A stretch of 64,000 nucleotides of DNA from Enterobacter cloacae subsp. cloacae ATCC 13047. GTDB taxonomy: Bacteria > Pseudomonadota > Gammaproteobacteria > Enterobacterales > Enterobacteriaceae. Below, in pieces: positions 20,371 to 30,954 of this stretch. The notes beneath the pieces were generated by a model. The model was not told where the DNA came from, searched no databases, and worked only from the letters and a program-made list of their open reading frames with translations. A program made the position numbers and the translations under genes. The stretch covers positions 3,038,001-3,102,000 of the forward strand of contig NC_014121.1 in the NCBI RefSeq assembly GCF_000025565.1, given 5' to 3'. Numbering within the stretch: position 1 is the stretch's first letter; every line of letters starts with the position of its first letter.

Positions 20371-22137
20371 TTAGTAAGTACGAATCTTCGGCGGGAACGC
20401 CGGACGCAGTTTCGGTTCCATGTTCACCTGACGGCGCGTCATGGTTTCCGACTCTGGCAGATACAGGGAATGGCACAGCCAGTTTTCATCGTCACGATCC
20501 GGGAAGTCGAAGCGGCTATGCGCGCCACGGCTTTCGGTACGGAAGTTGGCCGACATCGCGGTTGCGAACGCGGTTTCCATCAGGTTATCCAGCTCAAGAC
20601 ACTCAACGCGCTGGGTGTTGAACTCGCTGGAAGTATCATCCAGACGGGCGTTTTTCAGGCGCTCGCGGATCGCTTTCAGCTGCTCAAGACCTTTCGCCAT
20701 CGCGTCACCTTCACGGAATACCGAGAAGTTGTGCTGCATACATTCCTGCAGCGCTTTGCGGATTTCCACCGGATCTTCACCGTTACGGTTACCGTTCCAG
20801 CGGTTCAGACGCTCAAGCGATGCATCAATTTGGTCGTCAGTGGCGTCACGCAGCGCGCCCTGTTCGGCAATGGATTCCTGCAGGTGCAGACCCACCGCAC
20901 GACCAAACACCACCAGGTCCAGCAGGGAGTTCCCCCCCAGACGGTTGGCACCGTGTACGGATACGCAGGCAATTTCGCCTACCGCGAACAGGCCTGGGAT
21001 GACCACATCTTCGCCCTGCTCGTTCACGGTCAATGCCTGACCGGTCACTTTGGTCGGAATACCGCCCATCATGTAGTGGCAGGTAGGAATAACCGGAATT
21101 GGCTCTTTCACCGGGTCGACGTGGGCGAAGGTACGGGACAGCTCCAGAATGCCCGGCAGACGGGATTCCAGTACCTCTTTACCCAGGTGGTCGAGTTTCA
21201 GCTTGGCGTGTGGACCCCATGGGCCATCACAGCCGCGACCTTCACGGATTTCGATCATGATGGAACGCGCCACCACGTCACGACCCGCCAGGTCTTTCGC
21301 ATTCGGAGCATAACGTTCCATGAAACGTTCGCCGTGTTTGTTCAGCAGGTAACCGCCTTCACCACGGCAGCCTTCTGTCACCAGAACGCCCGCACCGGCG
21401 ATACCGGTTGGGTGGAACTGCCACATCTCCATATCCTGCACCGGCACGCCAGCGCGGATAGCCATCCCAACGCCATCACCGGTATTGATGTGGGCGTTAG
21501 TGGTGGACTGGTAAATACGCCCTGCACCGCCGGTCGCCAGCACGGTTGCGCGCGCTTTGAAGTAGACCACTTCACCGGTTTCAATGCACAGCGCAGTACA
21601 ACCAACAATCGCGCCATCGGCGTTTTTCACCAGATCCAGCGCATACCACTCGGAGAAGATAGTAGTGTGGTTTTTCAGGTTCTGCTGATACAGAGTATGC
21701 AGCAGCGCGTGACCGGTACGGTCGGCCGCTGCCGCGGTACGTGCAGCCTGCTCGCCGCCGAAGTTTTTCGACTGGCCGCCAAACGGACGTTGATAGATGG
21801 TGCCATTTTCCAGACGGGAGAACGGCAGACCCATATGATCCAGCTCCAGAATCGCTTCCGGGCCAGTCTTACACATATATTCGATGGCATCCTGGTCGCC
21901 GATGTAGTCGGACCCTTTTACCGTGTCGTACATGTGCCATTCCCAGTTATCTTCATGGGAGTTACCCAGCGCAACGGTAATACCGCCCTGCGCAGATACC
22001 GTGTGGGAACGGGTCGGGAATACTTTAGAGAGCAGCGCACAGGTCTGGCCGCTCTGGGAAATTTGCAGCGCGGCGCGCATACCTGCGCCACCCGCACCAA
22101 TCACAACAGCATCAAATTCTCTGACTGGCAGTTTCAT
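20371..22137 (-). CDS. sdhA: Succinate dehydrogenase flavoprotein subunit
   Basis: SdhA oxidises succinate to fumarate with covalently bound FAD. I use ATG 22137 ([20 protein letters not shown]), which gives 588 residues as in E. coli and places the FAD-linking His45 in [13 protein letters not shown]. Other visible sites are [11 protein letters not shown] and the substrate-binding [11 protein letters not shown] region. The start codon overlaps the sdhD stop (TAATG). Confidence 0.98.
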   Translation of the reverse strand: MKLPVREFDAVVIGAGGAGMRAALQISQSGQTCALLSKVFPTRSHTVSAQGGITVALGNSHEDNWEWHMYDTVKGSDYIGDQDAIEYMCKTGPEAILELDHMGLPFSRLENGTIYQRPFGGQSKNFGGEQAARTAAAADRTGHALLHTLYQQNLKNHTTIFSEWYALDLVKNADGAIVGCTALCIETGEVVYFKARATVLATGGAGRIYQSTTNAHINTGDGVGMAIRAGVPVQDMEMWQFHPTGIAGAGVLVTEGCRGEGGYLLNKHGERFMERYAPNAKDLAGRDVVARSIMIEIREGRGCDGPWGPHAKLKLDHLGKEVLESRLPGILELSRTFAHVDPVKEPIPVIPTCHYMMGGIPTKVTGQALTVNEQGEDVVIPGLFAVGEIACVSVHGANRLGGNSLLDLVVFGRAVGLHLQESIAEQGALRDATDDQIDASLERLNRWNGNRNGEDPVEIRKALQECMQHNFSVFREGDAMAKGLEQLKAIRERLKNARLDDTSSEFNTQRVECLELDNLMETAFATAMSANFRTESRGAHSRFDFPDRDDENWLCHSLYLPESETMTRRQVNMEPKLRPAFPPKIRTY

Positions 22138-22484
22138 TACACACCCCACACCACAACGAATCCATAAATAACGTAAACCACCAGTGCAACGACAATGGCC
22201 AGCTGCAGAGGAAGGCGAATTGCCAGCGGTTTAACGTAATCGGTCAACACCTGCCACATGCCAATCCAGGCATGAATAAGAATGGAGAACAGCGCCAGCA
22301 GGGTGAACACTTTGGTGAAGGCAGATCCGAAGAACCCACTCCAGATTTCCCACGTCAGCGTGCCGCTGGTCGCGAAGAAACCGATCATATAGATGATGTA
22401 GAGGGTGAGAACGATGGCGGTAGCACGGACCAGAATGAAGTCATGTACGCCGTTGCGTCCTAATGCGGAGGCGTTGCTTACCAT
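22137..22484 (-). CDS. sdhD: Succinate dehydrogenase membrane anchor SdhD
   Basis: SdhD is one of the two membrane anchors that hold haem b556 and the quinone site. The 115-residue protein has three helices; the haem ligand His71 lies in [13 protein letters not shown] and the quinone-site tyrosine in VLTDYVKP. It overlaps sdhC by 7 bases and sdhA by 1 base. In E. coli the RyhB small RNA represses the operon by pairing at the sdhD start; I did not try to align RyhB, which lies outside the window. Confidence 0.98.
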   Translation of the reverse strand: MVSNASALGRNGVHDFILVRATAIVLTLYIIYMIGFFATSGTLTWEIWSGFFGSAFTKVFTLLALFSILIHAWIGMWQVLTDYVKPLAIRLPLQLAIVVALVVYVIYGFVVVWGV

Positions 22485-22867
22485 ACGAGAACTCCTGCGA
22501 GAAGTGAAAGCACGACTGTAATCACAAATGAAATGTTAGCGGAACGTTTCCCGGCTTCGAAAGTCTCTTCCAGGTAACCAAAGTCCATCAGCATATGGCG
22601 AATACCCACCACAACGTGGTACGCCAGCGCAGTCAGAATGCCCCACATGATGAATTTCACGAAGAAGCTGTTCATGATGGCAGAGGCCTGGAGGAATCCT
22701 TCAGGAGAAGAGAGGCTGGTGCCCAGTAACCACAGCAGAATGCCTACCGCCACAAACGTAATCACACCCGATACACGGTGCAGAATGGACGCTATTGCTG
22801 TTACGGGGAACCGGATCGTTTTGAGATCCAGATTGACAGGTCTTTGTTTTTTCACATTTCTTATCAT
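22478..22867 (-). CDS. sdhC: Succinate dehydrogenase cytochrome b556 subunit SdhC
   Basis: SdhC is the other membrane anchor and supplies the second haem ligand. The start at 22867 gives [20 protein letters not shown] and 129 residues, equal to E. coli, with His84 in [14 protein letters not shown]. The longer frame to 22975 would add 36 residues unlike the family. It has three membrane helices. It is the first gene of sdhCDAB-sucABCD. Confidence 0.98.
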   Translation of the reverse strand: MIRNVKKQRPVNLDLKTIRFPVTAIASILHRVSGVITFVAVGILLWLLGTSLSSPEGFLQASAIMNSFFVKFIMWGILTALAYHVVVGIRHMLMDFGYLEETFEAGKRSANISFVITVVLSLLAGVLVW

Positions 22868-23042
22868 GAATAACGCCCACATGCTGTTCTTATTGTTTCC
22901 TTCCTCCGGACTGCGATGCGGGTCAGACAGCGTTCCTTTTCTATAACTGCGCGTCATGCAAAACATTGCTTCCAAATGCTAAAACGACACGTTACAACGC
23001 TGGGTGGCTCGGGATTGCAGGGTGTTCCGGAGACCTGGCGGC

Positions 23043-23071
23043 AGTATAGGCCGTTCACAAAATCATTACAA
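23043..23071 (-). promoter_or_regulatory. sdh promoter
   Basis: On the minus strand TTGTAA, 17 bases, TATACT, about 170 bases before the sdhC start. A GTTAAT element overlapping the -35 fits ArcA repression. Confidence 0.65.
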
Positions 23072-23108
23072 TTAACCTACATACAGTTTGTCGGGTTTTC
23101 TCTGGAAC

Positions 23109-23124
23109 AGTGATCAGGGTCACG
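23109..23124. promoter_or_regulatory. CRP-type site upstream of sdh
   Basis: AGTGA-N6-TCACG, roughly 40 bases upstream of the sdh -35. CRP activation of sdh is known in E. coli. Confidence 0.5.
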
Positions 23125-23181
23125 ATAACAACATCTTTTTAATTTTTAATCATCTGATTTGACAAATGTTAAACAATATTG

Positions 23182-23211
23182 TTACAAACGTCATCAGAAA
23201 AGGCATATAAT
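23182..23211 (+). promoter_or_regulatory. Candidate gltA promoter
   Basis: TTACAA, 18 bases, perfect TATAAT. The leader to the gltA ATG would be about 300 bases, similar to the distal gltA promoter of E. coli. Confidence 0.55.
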
Positions 23212-23521
23212 GCGCAAAAGTTATGAGGTCTCTCTTTCACCTGACAAATAGTTATGTAACAGTGTGATGGTATTGACCGAAGTTATCAGGACAGTTATTA
23301 GTGATATACAGGTTTGAAAAATTCGGACTGCAAAAACGCTGATTTGCTGTTGTTTCACTGATATTTCATTCGTTTACCTGCAAGGCGCCATAGCTCTGTA
23401 CCCTGGTTTGTCCTCGTGAGCTGAGCGGTAAGCCAAATAACAATCTGGTAACGGTGATTAACAGCTGAAAGCAAATCCGGTAAAGCGCAGTCTTAAGCAT
23501 AAGGCGCTAAGGAGACCGTAA

Positions 23522-24805
23522 ATGGCTGATACAAAGGCAAAACTCACCCTCAACGGTGGTGATGCTATTGAACTGGATGTGCTAAAAGGCACGCTCGGTC
23601 AGGATGTTATTGATATCCGTACGCTGGGTTCCAAAGGAGTGTTCACCTTTGACCCTGGATTTACCTCTACCGCATCTTGCGAATCCAAAATCACCTACAT
23701 TGACGGTGACGAAGGTATCCTGCTCCATCGCGGCTTCCCCATCGATCAGTTAGCCACCGAATCCAACTATCTGGAAGTGTGCTACATCCTGCTGAACGGC
23801 GAAAAGCCGACGCAGGCTCAGTATGATGAATTCAAAACCACCGTCACCCGTCACACCATGATCCATGAGCAGATTACCCGTCTGTTCCATGCGTTCCGTC
23901 GTGACTCTCACCCGATGGCGGTGATGTGCGGGATTACCGGTGCGCTGGCGGCGTTCTACCACGACTCCCTTGACGTGAATAACCCACGCCACCGCGATAT
24001 CGCCGCGTTCCGCCTGCTGTCCAAAATGCCAACCATGGCAGCGATGTGCTACAAATACTCCATCGGTCAGCCGTTCGTGTATCCACGTAACGACCTCTCC
24101 TATGCCGGTAACTTCCTGCGCATGATGTTCTCCACGCCGTGCGAAGAGTACGAAGTGAACCCGGTGCTGGAACGCGCGATGGACCGTATTCTGATCCTGC
24201 ACGCTGACCATGAACAGAACGCCTCTACCTCCACCGTCCGTACCGCAGGCTCTTCAGGTGCGAACCCGTTCGCCTGTATCGCTGCGGGCATCGCCTCCCT
24301 GTGGGGACCGGCGCACGGCGGCGCGAACGAAGCTGCACTGAAGATGCTGGAAGAGATCAGCACCGTTGAGCACATTCCTGAATTCGTGCGCCGCGCGAAA
24401 GACAAGAATGACTCCTTCCGTCTGATGGGCTTCGGTCACCGTGTGTACAAAAACTACGACCCACGTGCAACCGTGATGCGTGAAACCTGCCACGAAGTGC
24501 TGAAAGAGCTGGGCACCAAAGACGATCTGCTGGAAGTGGCGATGGAGCTGGAACACATCGCGCTGAACGACCCGTACTTCATCGAGAAGAAACTCTACCC
24601 GAACGTAGACTTCTACTCTGGCATTATTCTGAAAGCGATGGGCATTCCGTCATCCATGTTCACCGTGATCTTCGCCATGGCACGTACCGTGGGCTGGATT
24701 GCGCACTGGAACGAAATGCACAGCGAAGGCATGAAAATCGCCCGTCCTCGTCAGCTGTATACCGGCTACGAGCAGCGTGATTTTAAGTCTGATCTTAAGC
24801 GCTAA
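23522..24805 (+). CDS. gltA: Citrate synthase (type II)
   Basis: GltA condenses oxaloacetate and acetyl-CoA at the entry to the TCA cycle. The 427-residue length and N-terminal extension ([19 protein letters not shown]) identify the hexameric, NADH-inhibited type II enzyme of Gram-negative bacteria. Catalytic residues are visible in [10 protein letters not shown] (His near 265), [15 protein letters not shown] (His near 306) and NVDFYSG (Asp near 363). A GGAGA ribosome site lies 5 bases before ATG. It is transcribed alone and divergently from sdh. Confidence 0.99.
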   Translation: MADTKAKLTLNGGDAIELDVLKGTLGQDVIDIRTLGSKGVFTFDPGFTSTASCESKITYIDGDEGILLHRGFPIDQLATESNYLEVCYILLNGEKPTQAQYDEFKTTVTRHTMIHEQITRLFHAFRRDSHPMAVMCGITGALAAFYHDSLDVNNPRHRDIAAFRLLSKMPTMAAMCYKYSIGQPFVYPRNDLSYAGNFLRMMFSTPCEEYEVNPVLERAMDRILILHADHEQNASTSTVRTAGSSGANPFACIAAGIASLWGPAHGGANEAALKMLEEISTVEHIPEFVRRAKDKNDSFRLMGFGHRVYKNYDPRATVMRETCHEVLKELGTKDDLLEVAMELEHIALNDPYFIEKKLYPNVDFYSGIILKAMGIPSSMFTVIFAMARTVGWIAHWNEMHSEGMKIARPRQLYTGYEQRDFKSDLKR

Positions 24806-24820
24806 AAGACGTGGGTGCGG

Positions 24821-24866
24821 CCTGATGCCCTCACCCCGCCCCTCTCCCACCGGGAGAGGGTGAAAA
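24821..24866. repeat. Dispersed palindromic repeat, copy 2 (gltA-nei spacer)
   Basis: CCTGATGCCCTCACCCC followed by CCCTCTCCC-acc-GGGAGAGGGTGAAAAC. It has the same core and flanks as the copies at 19578, 42931 and 61361. Confidence 0.8.
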
Positions 24867-24870
24867 CATT

Positions 24871-24900
24871 AAAAACGGTAACCTGAGGGTTACCGTTTTA
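24871..24900. terminator. Bidirectional terminator between gltA and nei
   Basis: AAAACGGTAACC and GGTTACCGTTTT form a 12-bp stem around a four-base loop, with A- and T-runs on both sides. It can end gltA (plus) and nei (minus). Confidence 0.85.
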
Positions 24901-24904
24901 CTTT

Positions 24905-25696
24905 TTACCTCTGGCACCCGGGACACCAGTAAAACGGTCGTGAAGAGAGCGTTGTCTTCTCAATCACCCCACCGCACCGCTCGCACCTCTTCCCCGCCCG
25001 ATGAAACACCTTAAAGCGGAATAGCGCCCCGTGATGCTTGTTGTCATCTACCACGCCGCGGGTGTTGTACGATAGCCGCGGAATATCCAGCAGCGCGTGA
25101 GAGAGCACTTCCAGCTGGTCATCGCTCAACTGCGACGCTTTATGCTGCGCCGCCAGCCCGACCTCCCAGAGAATTTCGACGCGAAGGTAATTGCCTAATC
25201 CGGCCAGGAACGCCTGATCGAGCAGTAGCCCGGAAAATTGCCGGTTGCGGAATTTAGGGGATAACAGGCGGGCTTTGACATCGTTCGCCGTCAGACGCAT
25301 ATCCAGCACGTCCGGCCCGACCCGCTGTAAGAACGGGTGCGTAAGCAGTTGCTCCGGCGTTAACATTTCGATATCAGACGCGCTATACAGCAAAATCGCT
25401 TTATCCGCGGTTTGCAGCCTGACGCGCAGCACACGGGTGGTTTGCGGCTGCTCGTTGGTGTTAACCACCCGCCAGACGCCATAAAGCTGGTTGTGGCTGT
25501 ATAACGTCAGGTTATGAGAAAAATGCGTGAGTAACGCCTTTCCCCGCGTTTCGATGTGGGTCACCGTTTGTCCCACCAGCGGTGCTTCAAACGGCTTCAG
25601 TTGAGGAAAAGCAAACCAGACGTCCGTCAGGGGTTTGCCTTTTATCGCCGCCTCGAGGCTATCCGCAGCGCGGCGGATCTCCGGGCCTTCTGGCAT
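24905..25696 (-). CDS. nei: Endonuclease VIII, DNA glycosylase/AP lyase
   Basis: Nei removes oxidised pyrimidines and cuts the strand by beta-delta elimination. The start at 25696 gives [15 protein letters not shown], which after Met removal exposes the catalytic proline and the following glutamate; this decides the start against the longer frame to 25843. The 263-residue protein ends in a zinc finger (CERCGG and CPGC). It follows pxpA by 19 bases and may be cotranscribed with it. E. coli has abrB between nei and gltA; it is absent here. Confidence 0.96.
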   Translation of the reverse strand: MPEGPEIRRAADSLEAAIKGKPLTDVWFAFPQLKPFEAPLVGQTVTHIETRGKALLTHFSHNLTLYSHNQLYGVWRVVNTNEQPQTTRVLRVRLQTADKAILLYSASDIEMLTPEQLLTHPFLQRVGPDVLDMRLTANDVKARLLSPKFRNRQFSGLLLDQAFLAGLGNYLRVEILWEVGLAAQHKASQLSDDQLEVLSHALLDIPRLSYNTRGVVDDNKHHGALFRFKVFHRAGKRCERCGGVIEKTTLSSRPFYWCPGCQR

Positions 25697-25715
25697 CTCT
25701 TTATCCTTATGATTT

Positions 25716-26453
25716 TCAGGCGCTGACGAGGATCCCCTGCTCTGCAAACGCCGCCCGTAAGCGGCGGGCAAACTGCAGCGCGTGCTCGCCATCACCGTGT
25801 AAGCATACTGTGTCAGCCTGAACGCTGGCCGTTGTACCTTCAACCGTTGTTACTGTTCCCTCGCGCACCATCTGAAGGGTCTGCGCCAGCGCCAGAGACT
25901 CATCGGTGATCAGCGCGTTGGGCCGGGAACGGGGAACCAGGGTTCCGTCGGGCTGATAGCCTCGGTCGGCAAACACTTCCTGGCGGGTGGTTAACCCCAG
26001 ACGCTGACCGGCGCGAATCAGCTCGCTCCCCGCCAGGCCAACCAGGATCAGTTGTGGGTTGCAATCGAACACTGCCCGGGCGATAGCCTCTGCCAGCGCG
26101 GGGTCGTTCGCCGCCTGATTATAGAGCATGCCGTGCGGCTTCACGTGGCGCAGCGCGCCCTGCTGCGAACGCACAATCGCCTCGAGCGCGCCAATCTGGT
26201 AAAGCGTCTGGGCGTAGACCGTTTTGGGCGGGAGATCCATCGCCGTGCGGCCAAAATTCTCCCGGTCAGGGAAGCTCGGATGCGCCCCTATCGCAACACC
26301 ATTTTTGATGGCACTGCGCACGCTCGCCAGCATCGTTTGGGCATCACCCGCGTGAAAACCGCAGGCGATATTCACCGAGGTGACCAGGGTCATCAGTTCA
26401 GCGTCGGCGCTGCCGCCCTCGCCCAGATCGGCGTTTAAATCAATCTTTACCAT
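25716..26453 (-). CDS. pxpA: 5-oxoprolinase subunit A (LamB/YcsF family)
   Basis: PxpA with PxpB and PxpC forms the bacterial ATP-dependent 5-oxoprolinase, which opens pyroglutamate to glutamate. The 245-residue protein begins [13 protein letters not shown], the family signature, with ACGFHAGD and [12 protein letters not shown] further in. ATG 26453 has GGAGG five bases upstream, inside the end of pxpC; the frame to 26456 would use TTG. It overlaps pxpC by 14 bases. Confidence 0.96.
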   Translation of the reverse strand: MVKIDLNADLGEGGSADAELMTLVTSVNIACGFHAGDAQTMLASVRSAIKNGVAIGAHPSFPDRENFGRTAMDLPPKTVYAQTLYQIGALEAIVRSQQGALRHVKPHGMLYNQAANDPALAEAIARAVFDCNPQLILVGLAGSELIRAGQRLGLTTRQEVFADRGYQPDGTLVPRSRPNALITDESLALAQTLQMVREGTVTTVEGTTASVQADTVCLHGDGEHALQFARRLRAAFAEQGILVSA

Positions 26454-27372
26454 CAAGCCTCCACGCCAGTTGTTCCAGATAACGCTGCTGGTCCTGCCGC
26501 GCCTTCAGCGCCTCCTCCAGGGAGCATTGCACGAAGTGAATCGGCTGTCCGAGAGGGATTTGCGCCAGATGGTAGCGATCGGCCTCAATGATGCAGGCGA
26601 TGCGCGGGTAACCGCCCGTGGTCTGTGCATCGTTCATCAACACAATCGGTTGACCGTTACCCGGTACCTGAATGACACCGGGCAACAGACCGTGTGAAAG
26701 CAGTTCGCGGTCCGTCGTACGGGTCAGCGGCTGCCCCTGAAGACGATACCCCATGCGGTTACTCTGCGGGCTAATCTTCCACGGCGAGCGCCAGAAAGAC
26801 TCCTGAGACACCTCATCAAATTCCTGATACTCCGGCCCCGGCAGGGCGCGGATCTGGTTTCCCCACAGGAGCTGTTTTACACCCTGCGCGGTTGAAAAGT
26901 GCCGCGTTGACGGTTTTATCGCCAGACGATCGCCATCGCGCAACAAACGTCCTTCGTGACCGCCAATTCCGGCTTTCTGATCGGTACTGGATGAGCCCAG
27001 CACCTCCGGCACGTCAATCCCACCGGCAACGGCAAGATAACTGCGAACCCCATGCTGAGGTCGCTTAAGCGTTAAACGTTGTCCGGCTTTTGCCCGCAGT
27101 CGCCAGCCGGTCCAGACCGCTTTGCCATCAAGCGTGGCATCGCACCCGGCGCCGGTTAACGCAAACCAGGTCTCCTGACTAAATTCAATGACACACTGCC
27201 CCAGCGTAATTTCGAGCGCAGCCGTATTGCCGGGATTGCCCACCAGCACGTTGGCAATCTCCAGTGCTGGTCTGTCCAGCGCGCCACAATAGCTCACGCC
27301 AGACTGGCGCATGCCAAAGCGACCCGCATCCTGAACAGAGGTGTAAAGCCCGGCGCGAATAAGCGTTAACAT
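26440..27372 (-). CDS. pxpC: 5-oxoprolinase subunit C (biotin-dependent carboxyltransferase-like)
   Basis: PxpC belongs to the carboxyltransferase-domain family that also includes urea amidolyase domains. The 310-residue protein begins [23 protein letters not shown], with [17 protein letters not shown] and [13 protein letters not shown] as recognisable family segments. It overlaps pxpB by 7 bases and pxpA by 14, so the three subunits are translationally coupled. Confidence 0.96.
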   Translation of the reverse strand: MLTLIRAGLYTSVQDAGRFGMRQSGVSYCGALDRPALEIANVLVGNPGNTAALEITLGQCVIEFSQETWFALTGAGCDATLDGKAVWTGWRLRAKAGQRLTLKRPQHGVRSYLAVAGGIDVPEVLGSSSTDQKAGIGGHEGRLLRDGDRLAIKPSTRHFSTAQGVKQLLWGNQIRALPGPEYQEFDEVSQESFWRSPWKISPQSNRMGYRLQGQPLTRTTDRELLSHGLLPGVIQVPGNGQPIVLMNDAQTTGGYPRIACIIEADRYHLAQIPLGQPIHFVQCSLEEALKARQDQQRYLEQLAWRLDGKD

Positions 27373-28022
27373 ACCCCCTCCTTCTGCGGGATAAAGCGAA
27401 GGGTGTCGCCAGGACGCAGGAGGACCGGCGAGTCCAGGCCCGGTTCAAATAACGGCATAGACGTGTGTCCGATGAGCTGCCAGCCCCCCGGCGACGCCAG
27501 CGGATAAATGCCCGTCTGTTCGCCGCCAATCGCGACGGTACCTGCCGGCACGCTCAGACGCGGCTCAGCGCGACGTGGCGTATGCAGTGCCGAAGGGAGT
27601 CCGCCCAGATACGGGAAGCCCGGCTGGAATCCCAAAAACCAGACCACATAATCAACGGAGGCGTGCAGCTCAACGACCTGTTTTTCGGTTAGCCCACTGT
27701 GTTCAGCCACCACGCCAAGATCGGGTCCCCCTGTGCCCCCATACACCACCGGGATCTCAATCGTGCGGGATTCCGGCTCCAGCGCTTCGCTCTCCTCCCA
27801 CCAGCGCTGTAAACGTTCAATGGCATCCAGTGCCAGCGTATGCGGATTACGCAGCACCACGGTGATGTTATTCATCCCCGGGATCGCTTCAACCACCTCC
27901 GGCACATCCACCAGACGCTGCGTTAACCGCCAGATACGCTTTTGGGTAGCAAGGGTGACGGGCGGCTCCAGCTCCAGCACCACCGCCGTTTCCCCCAGAA
28001 GATAACAACGCGCTCGCTGCAC
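27366..28022 (-). CDS. pxpB: 5-oxoprolinase subunit B (KipI-like)
   Basis: PxpB is the KipI/allophanate-hydrolase-subunit-1-like partner of PxpC. It has 218 residues, the same as E. coli, starting from GTG at 28022 (read [19 protein letters not shown]) with AGAGG upstream. Family segments include [13 protein letters not shown] and [13 protein letters not shown]. It starts 14 bases after the ybgI stop, so ybgI-pxpBCA-nei are probably one transcript. Confidence 0.95.
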   Translation of the reverse strand: MQRARCYLLGETAVVLELEPPVTLATQKRIWRLTQRLVDVPEVVEAIPGMNNITVVLRNPHTLALDAIERLQRWWEESEALEPESRTIEIPVVYGGTGGPDLGVVAEHSGLTEKQVVELHASVDYVVWFLGFQPGFPYLGGLPSALHTPRRAEPRLSVPAGTVAIGGEQTGIYPLASPGGWQLIGHTSMPLFEPGLDSPVLLRPGDTLRFIPQKEGVC

Positions 28023-28036
28023 TCAGGTACCTCTCA

Positions 28037-28780
28037 TCAGGCCGGGTTAGGGATATCAATAAAGGTGACATCCAGATCGGTATTTTCGGTCAGCCATTCG
28101 CTCAGGGCGCGAATGCCGCCGCGCTCGGTGGCGTGGTGACCTGCCGCGTAAAAATGCAGCCCCTGTTCACGGGCTGAATGGATGGTCTGCTCGGAGACTT
28201 CCCCGGTAATAAAGGCATCAACACCAAAACGCGCGGCGCTATCGATAAAGCCCTGACCGCCGCCGGTGCACCAGGCGACACGCTTCACCGTATCCGGGCC
28301 GGTATCGCCGCTCCACAGCGGACGGCGGCCCAGACGTGCTTCAATCCAGGAGGCCAGCTCAAGACCCGGTACCGGCATCGACAGCTCGCCCCACGGTACC
28401 AGCGGCTCAATTTCACCCATCACGGTGATCCCTAACAGCTGCGCGAGCTGGACGTTGTTGCCAAGCTCGGGATGAGCGTCCAGCGGCAGGTGATAGCCAT
28501 AGAGGTTGATATCATTCGCCAGCAACGTTTTCAGTCGGTTGCGCTTCATGCCGCGAACGATCGGTGATTCGTTCTTCCAGAAATAGCCGTGATGGACGAT
28601 GACCGCATCGGCCTCCTGACGCACGGCTTCATCCAGCAACGCCTGACTGGCGGTCACGCCGGTGATAATTTTTTGCACCGTGTCGCGCCCTTCAACCTGT
28701 AACCCGTTCGGGCCGTAGTCGCTGAAGGCACTGCTGTTCAGTTTTTCGTTGATCAAACTTTCCAGTTCGGTATTTTTCAT
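28037..28780 (-). CDS. ybgI: YbgI, NIF3-family dinuclear metal protein
   Basis: This is a conserved NIF3/DUF34 protein that forms a toroidal hexamer with a two-metal site; its cellular substrate is not settled. The 247-residue protein starts MKNTELESLINEKLNSS and carries metal-binding motifs VIVHHGYFW and HLPLDAHPELGNN. The C-terminal part has HHATERGGIRAL. Two ATGs are adjacent (28783, 28780); the second matches the family. It follows phr by 7-10 bases. E. coli dtpD, normally next to it, is missing. Confidence 0.94.
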   Translation of the reverse strand: MKNTELESLINEKLNSSAFSDYGPNGLQVEGRDTVQKIITGVTASQALLDEAVRQEADAVIVHHGYFWKNESPIVRGMKRNRLKTLLANDINLYGYHLPLDAHPELGNNVQLAQLLGITVMGEIEPLVPWGELSMPVPGLELASWIEARLGRRPLWSGDTGPDTVKRVAWCTGGGQGFIDSAARFGVDAFITGEVSEQTIHSAREQGLHFYAAGHHATERGGIRALSEWLTENTDLDVTFIDIPNPA

Positions 28781-28790
28781 CATGACTCTC

Positions 28791-30203
28791 TTACGCTTTG
28801 CGGGCCGCTTCGTACGCCGCCAGCGTGGCGACGCGCGCCTGTTTATGTTCAACAATCGGACGAGGATAATCGAGTGTTACGCCCTGTTTGTCCGCCCATG
28901 CCCACGGGTCGTGGATCGCCTTAGCGGGAACCGCTTTCAGCGCAGGCAACCAGTGGCGGATAAACGTCCCGTCCGCATCAAATTTTTGTCCCTGCGTGGT
29001 GGGATTAAAAATCCGGAAGTAAGGTGCCGCATCGGTTCCGGTCGAGGCCGCCCATTGCCAGCCGCCGTTATTCGCCGCGAGATCGCCATCGATCAGCTGA
29101 GAAATAAAATACCGCTCCCCGACACGCCAGTCGATAAGCAGATCTTTCACCAGGAAGCTGGCGGTAATCATCCGCAGGCGGTTGTGCATCCATCCGGTTT
29201 CATTCAGCTGGCGCATCGCGGCGTCCACAATCGGGTAGCCGGTTTCACCCTTTTGCCAGGCCTGCAGCAGCATCTCGTTTTGCTGCCACTGCACATTTTC
29301 GGTCCAGCGAATGAAAGGACGATGTTTACATAATTCAGGGTGATACGTCATCAGATGACGATAGAATTCGCGCCAGATAAGCTCGTTAAGCCATACCGAG
29401 CCAGCGCCCCCCTCCAGCGCCTGGGGCTGCTCTGCCAGAAGACGGTGTAAACACTGGCGCGGAGAAAGCACGCCCAGCGCTAAACAGGCCGACAACCGGC
29501 TGGTACCTTCAATGGCGGGGAAATCCCGGCGTGCCTCGTAAGCGGCCGCCCCCGTTTTGCAGAACTGGCGCAGCTGCGCGATTGCCGCTTTTTCATCAGC
29601 CGGGAATAAAGAGTGGTCATACGCCTGTTGCGGATAGTCAAACGTCAGTTCAGGCAGGTCGTTTACACACTCCCCTCGTGCGGACGGCGCGGCAACACAC
29701 TCCGGCAACGCCTCTTTCAGCCGTTTGATAAATGCATTTTTAAACGGCGTAAAGACCTTATACATCTCGCGATTGCCGGTCATTACGCTGCCCGGCGCCA
29801 GCATGACGCTGTCATCAAATCCCTGACACTCTACATCCCCGAGGATGCGCTCAAGCTCGCGATCGCGCTGCTGTTCATTGAATTCGTACTGGTAGTTGTA
29901 AAAAAGATGCGTAACGTCGTTCTGCTGACACACCTCCTGTACCGCGCTGAGCTGAGCGGTAAAATCGCTGACCTCTTTGTAAATCAACGGAATGCCTTTT
30001 TCCGCCAGCGAACGTTGCAGGGCATTCAGATGCGAACAGAGATAAGCGGCTTGTCGGGGGGCCATATCATGCTGCTGCCACTGTCCGGGAGTAGCGATAA
30101 ACAGCGCCAGCACGCGGGCGTGTTCAGAGCGACAGGCCGCCGCCAGGGCGATGTTGTCATGCAGGCGCAGATCCGCGCGAAACCAAACCAGATGGGTGGG
30201 CAT
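28791..30203 (-). CDS. phr: Deoxyribodipyrimidine photolyase
   Basis: Phr uses blue light to repair cyclobutane pyrimidine dimers. The 470-residue class I enzyme has an N-terminal antenna domain (MPTHLVWFRADLRLHDNIAL, which binds the folate) and a C-terminal FAD domain with WLNELIWREFYRHLM, GYPIVDAAMRQL and DLAANNGGWQWAASTGTDAAPYFR in sections. It is the first gene of the phr-ybgI-pxp run. In E. coli ybgA lies just upstream; here the next gene is ybfA. Confidence 0.97.
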   Translation of the reverse strand: MPTHLVWFRADLRLHDNIALAAACRSEHARVLALFIATPGQWQQHDMAPRQAAYLCSHLNALQRSLAEKGIPLIYKEVSDFTAQLSAVQEVCQQNDVTHLFYNYQYEFNEQQRDRELERILGDVECQGFDDSVMLAPGSVMTGNREMYKVFTPFKNAFIKRLKEALPECVAAPSARGECVNDLPELTFDYPQQAYDHSLFPADEKAAIAQLRQFCKTGAAAYEARRDFPAIEGTSRLSACLALGVLSPRQCLHRLLAEQPQALEGGAGSVWLNELIWREFYRHLMTYHPELCKHRPFIRWTENVQWQQNEMLLQAWQKGETGYPIVDAAMRQLNETGWMHNRLRMITASFLVKDLLIDWRVGERYFISQLIDGDLAANNGGWQWAASTGTDAAPYFRIFNPTTQGQKFDADGTFIRHWLPALKAVPAKAIHDPWAWADKQGVTLDYPRPIVEHKQARVATLAAYEAARKA

Positions 30204-30381
30204 AAAACTCCAGGCAATTGTCCATTATGTCCGTAAGGGCATGCCGTAAAACGAAAAAGGCACGCATTGAACTACTTTGCCATGAAGTGTAGACAGGATG
30301 AAATAAGGTAGTGGCTGTTGATGACTCAGAATAAGAAGATATGCCTGAAAACCACCCAACGAACCGCGAATCAGGAGGGAC

Positions 30382-30411
30382 AAAAAAACCGCCACATTGC
30401 TGTAGGCGGTT
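30382..30411 (-). terminator. Terminator after ybfA
   Basis: On the minus strand CCGCC/GGCGG with an eleven-base loop (possibly partly paired) is followed by T7. It lies 28 bases after the ybfA stop. The remaining 30204-30381 spacer before phr shows no gene. Confidence 0.75.
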
Positions 30412-30438
30412 TGTTTATTGCTGTGTGTAGTCTTTTTA

Positions 30439-30645
30439 TTAGTAGAAATCACAGGTCGCTTTTTCGGCCTGATCCATCCATACCGGCTTCTCGCTGGTTT
30501 TTGCCCAGACGCGGTGCAGATAGCTGTAAAAACGTGCGCGATCTTTCCAGAACAACATCACCGGCAGGGCCAGCACGCCAGCCACTACGGCGAAAGCGCG
30601 ACGCATGAACACGATATGAGCCGGATACTCTTTATAAAGATCCAT
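30439..30645 (-). CDS. ybfA: YbfA, small DUF2517 protein
   Basis: This conserved 68-residue protein of unknown function is near-identical in its second half to E. coli YbfA ([18 protein letters not shown], ending DFY). It has one likely membrane segment at about residues 14-32 with a short basic flank. It stands alone, divergent from kdp, with its own terminator. I see nothing that shows a function. Confidence 0.92.
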   Translation of the reverse strand: MDLYKEYPAHIVFMRRAFAVVAGVLALPVMLFWKDRARFYSYLHRVWAKTSEKPVWMDQAEKATCDFY

Positions 30646-30954
30646 ATTTTTCTCCCCTGTAGTTGGCCGGAAACGGACTCCGGAAAATTCAAAAACTGTG
30701 ACCTGGATAAAATAATATCGCTTTGTTTGTAATTTTACTACTCATCCGACCACTTATTTTTAGCCGTTTAGCCAAAATTTACATTCACACCGTAATTAAG
30801 TTACAAAAAAGTTAACGATTTACTTATCAATAGTTAAATTGTGGGCTTTGCCATTTTTATACTTTTTTTACACCCCTCGTCCTGATTTTTGCGAAATCTT
30901 TGCGCCATAAATCCTACCGTTAGCACAAATACAAATGTCACCCGGAGGTGGATT
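30646..30954 (+). promoter_or_regulatory. kdp promoter region with KdpE-type box
   Basis: The 309-base spacer between ybfA and kdpF is AT-rich and has no gene. A T-rich tract at 30851-30876 (TTTTTATAC then TTTTTTTACACCCC) matches the KdpE operator of E. coli kdpFABC almost base for base and is followed by the conserved TTTTTGCGAAATCTTTGCG segment. A weak -10 (CATAAA, 30905-30910) fits a promoter that needs the activator. GGAGG precedes the kdpF start. Confidence 0.7.

Larger units (their letters stand above)
22868..23521. promoter_or_regulatory. Divergent sdhC / gltA control region
   Basis: These 654 bases contain no gene. They hold the sdh promoter (23043-23071), a CRP-like site (23109-23124) and a gltA promoter (23182-23211), all marked separately. 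GTTAA-type elements at 23071-23076 and 23167-23184 resemble ArcA sites; ArcA repression of both genes is established in E. coli. The gltA leader of about 300 bases contains a hairpin (GCGC...GCGC, about 23485-23508) just before the ribosome site GGAGA. Confidence 0.7.

Noticed and set aside
20470..22167. A 565-codon open frame on the plus strand, antisense to sdhA
   Set aside because: It is the codon-bias shadow of a well-conserved gene; no ribosome site, no family match, and sdhA is certain.
30318..30732. Short plus-strand ORFs opposite ybfA and its terminator
   Set aside because: They overlap a clear terminator and a conserved gene on the other strand and have no family match.
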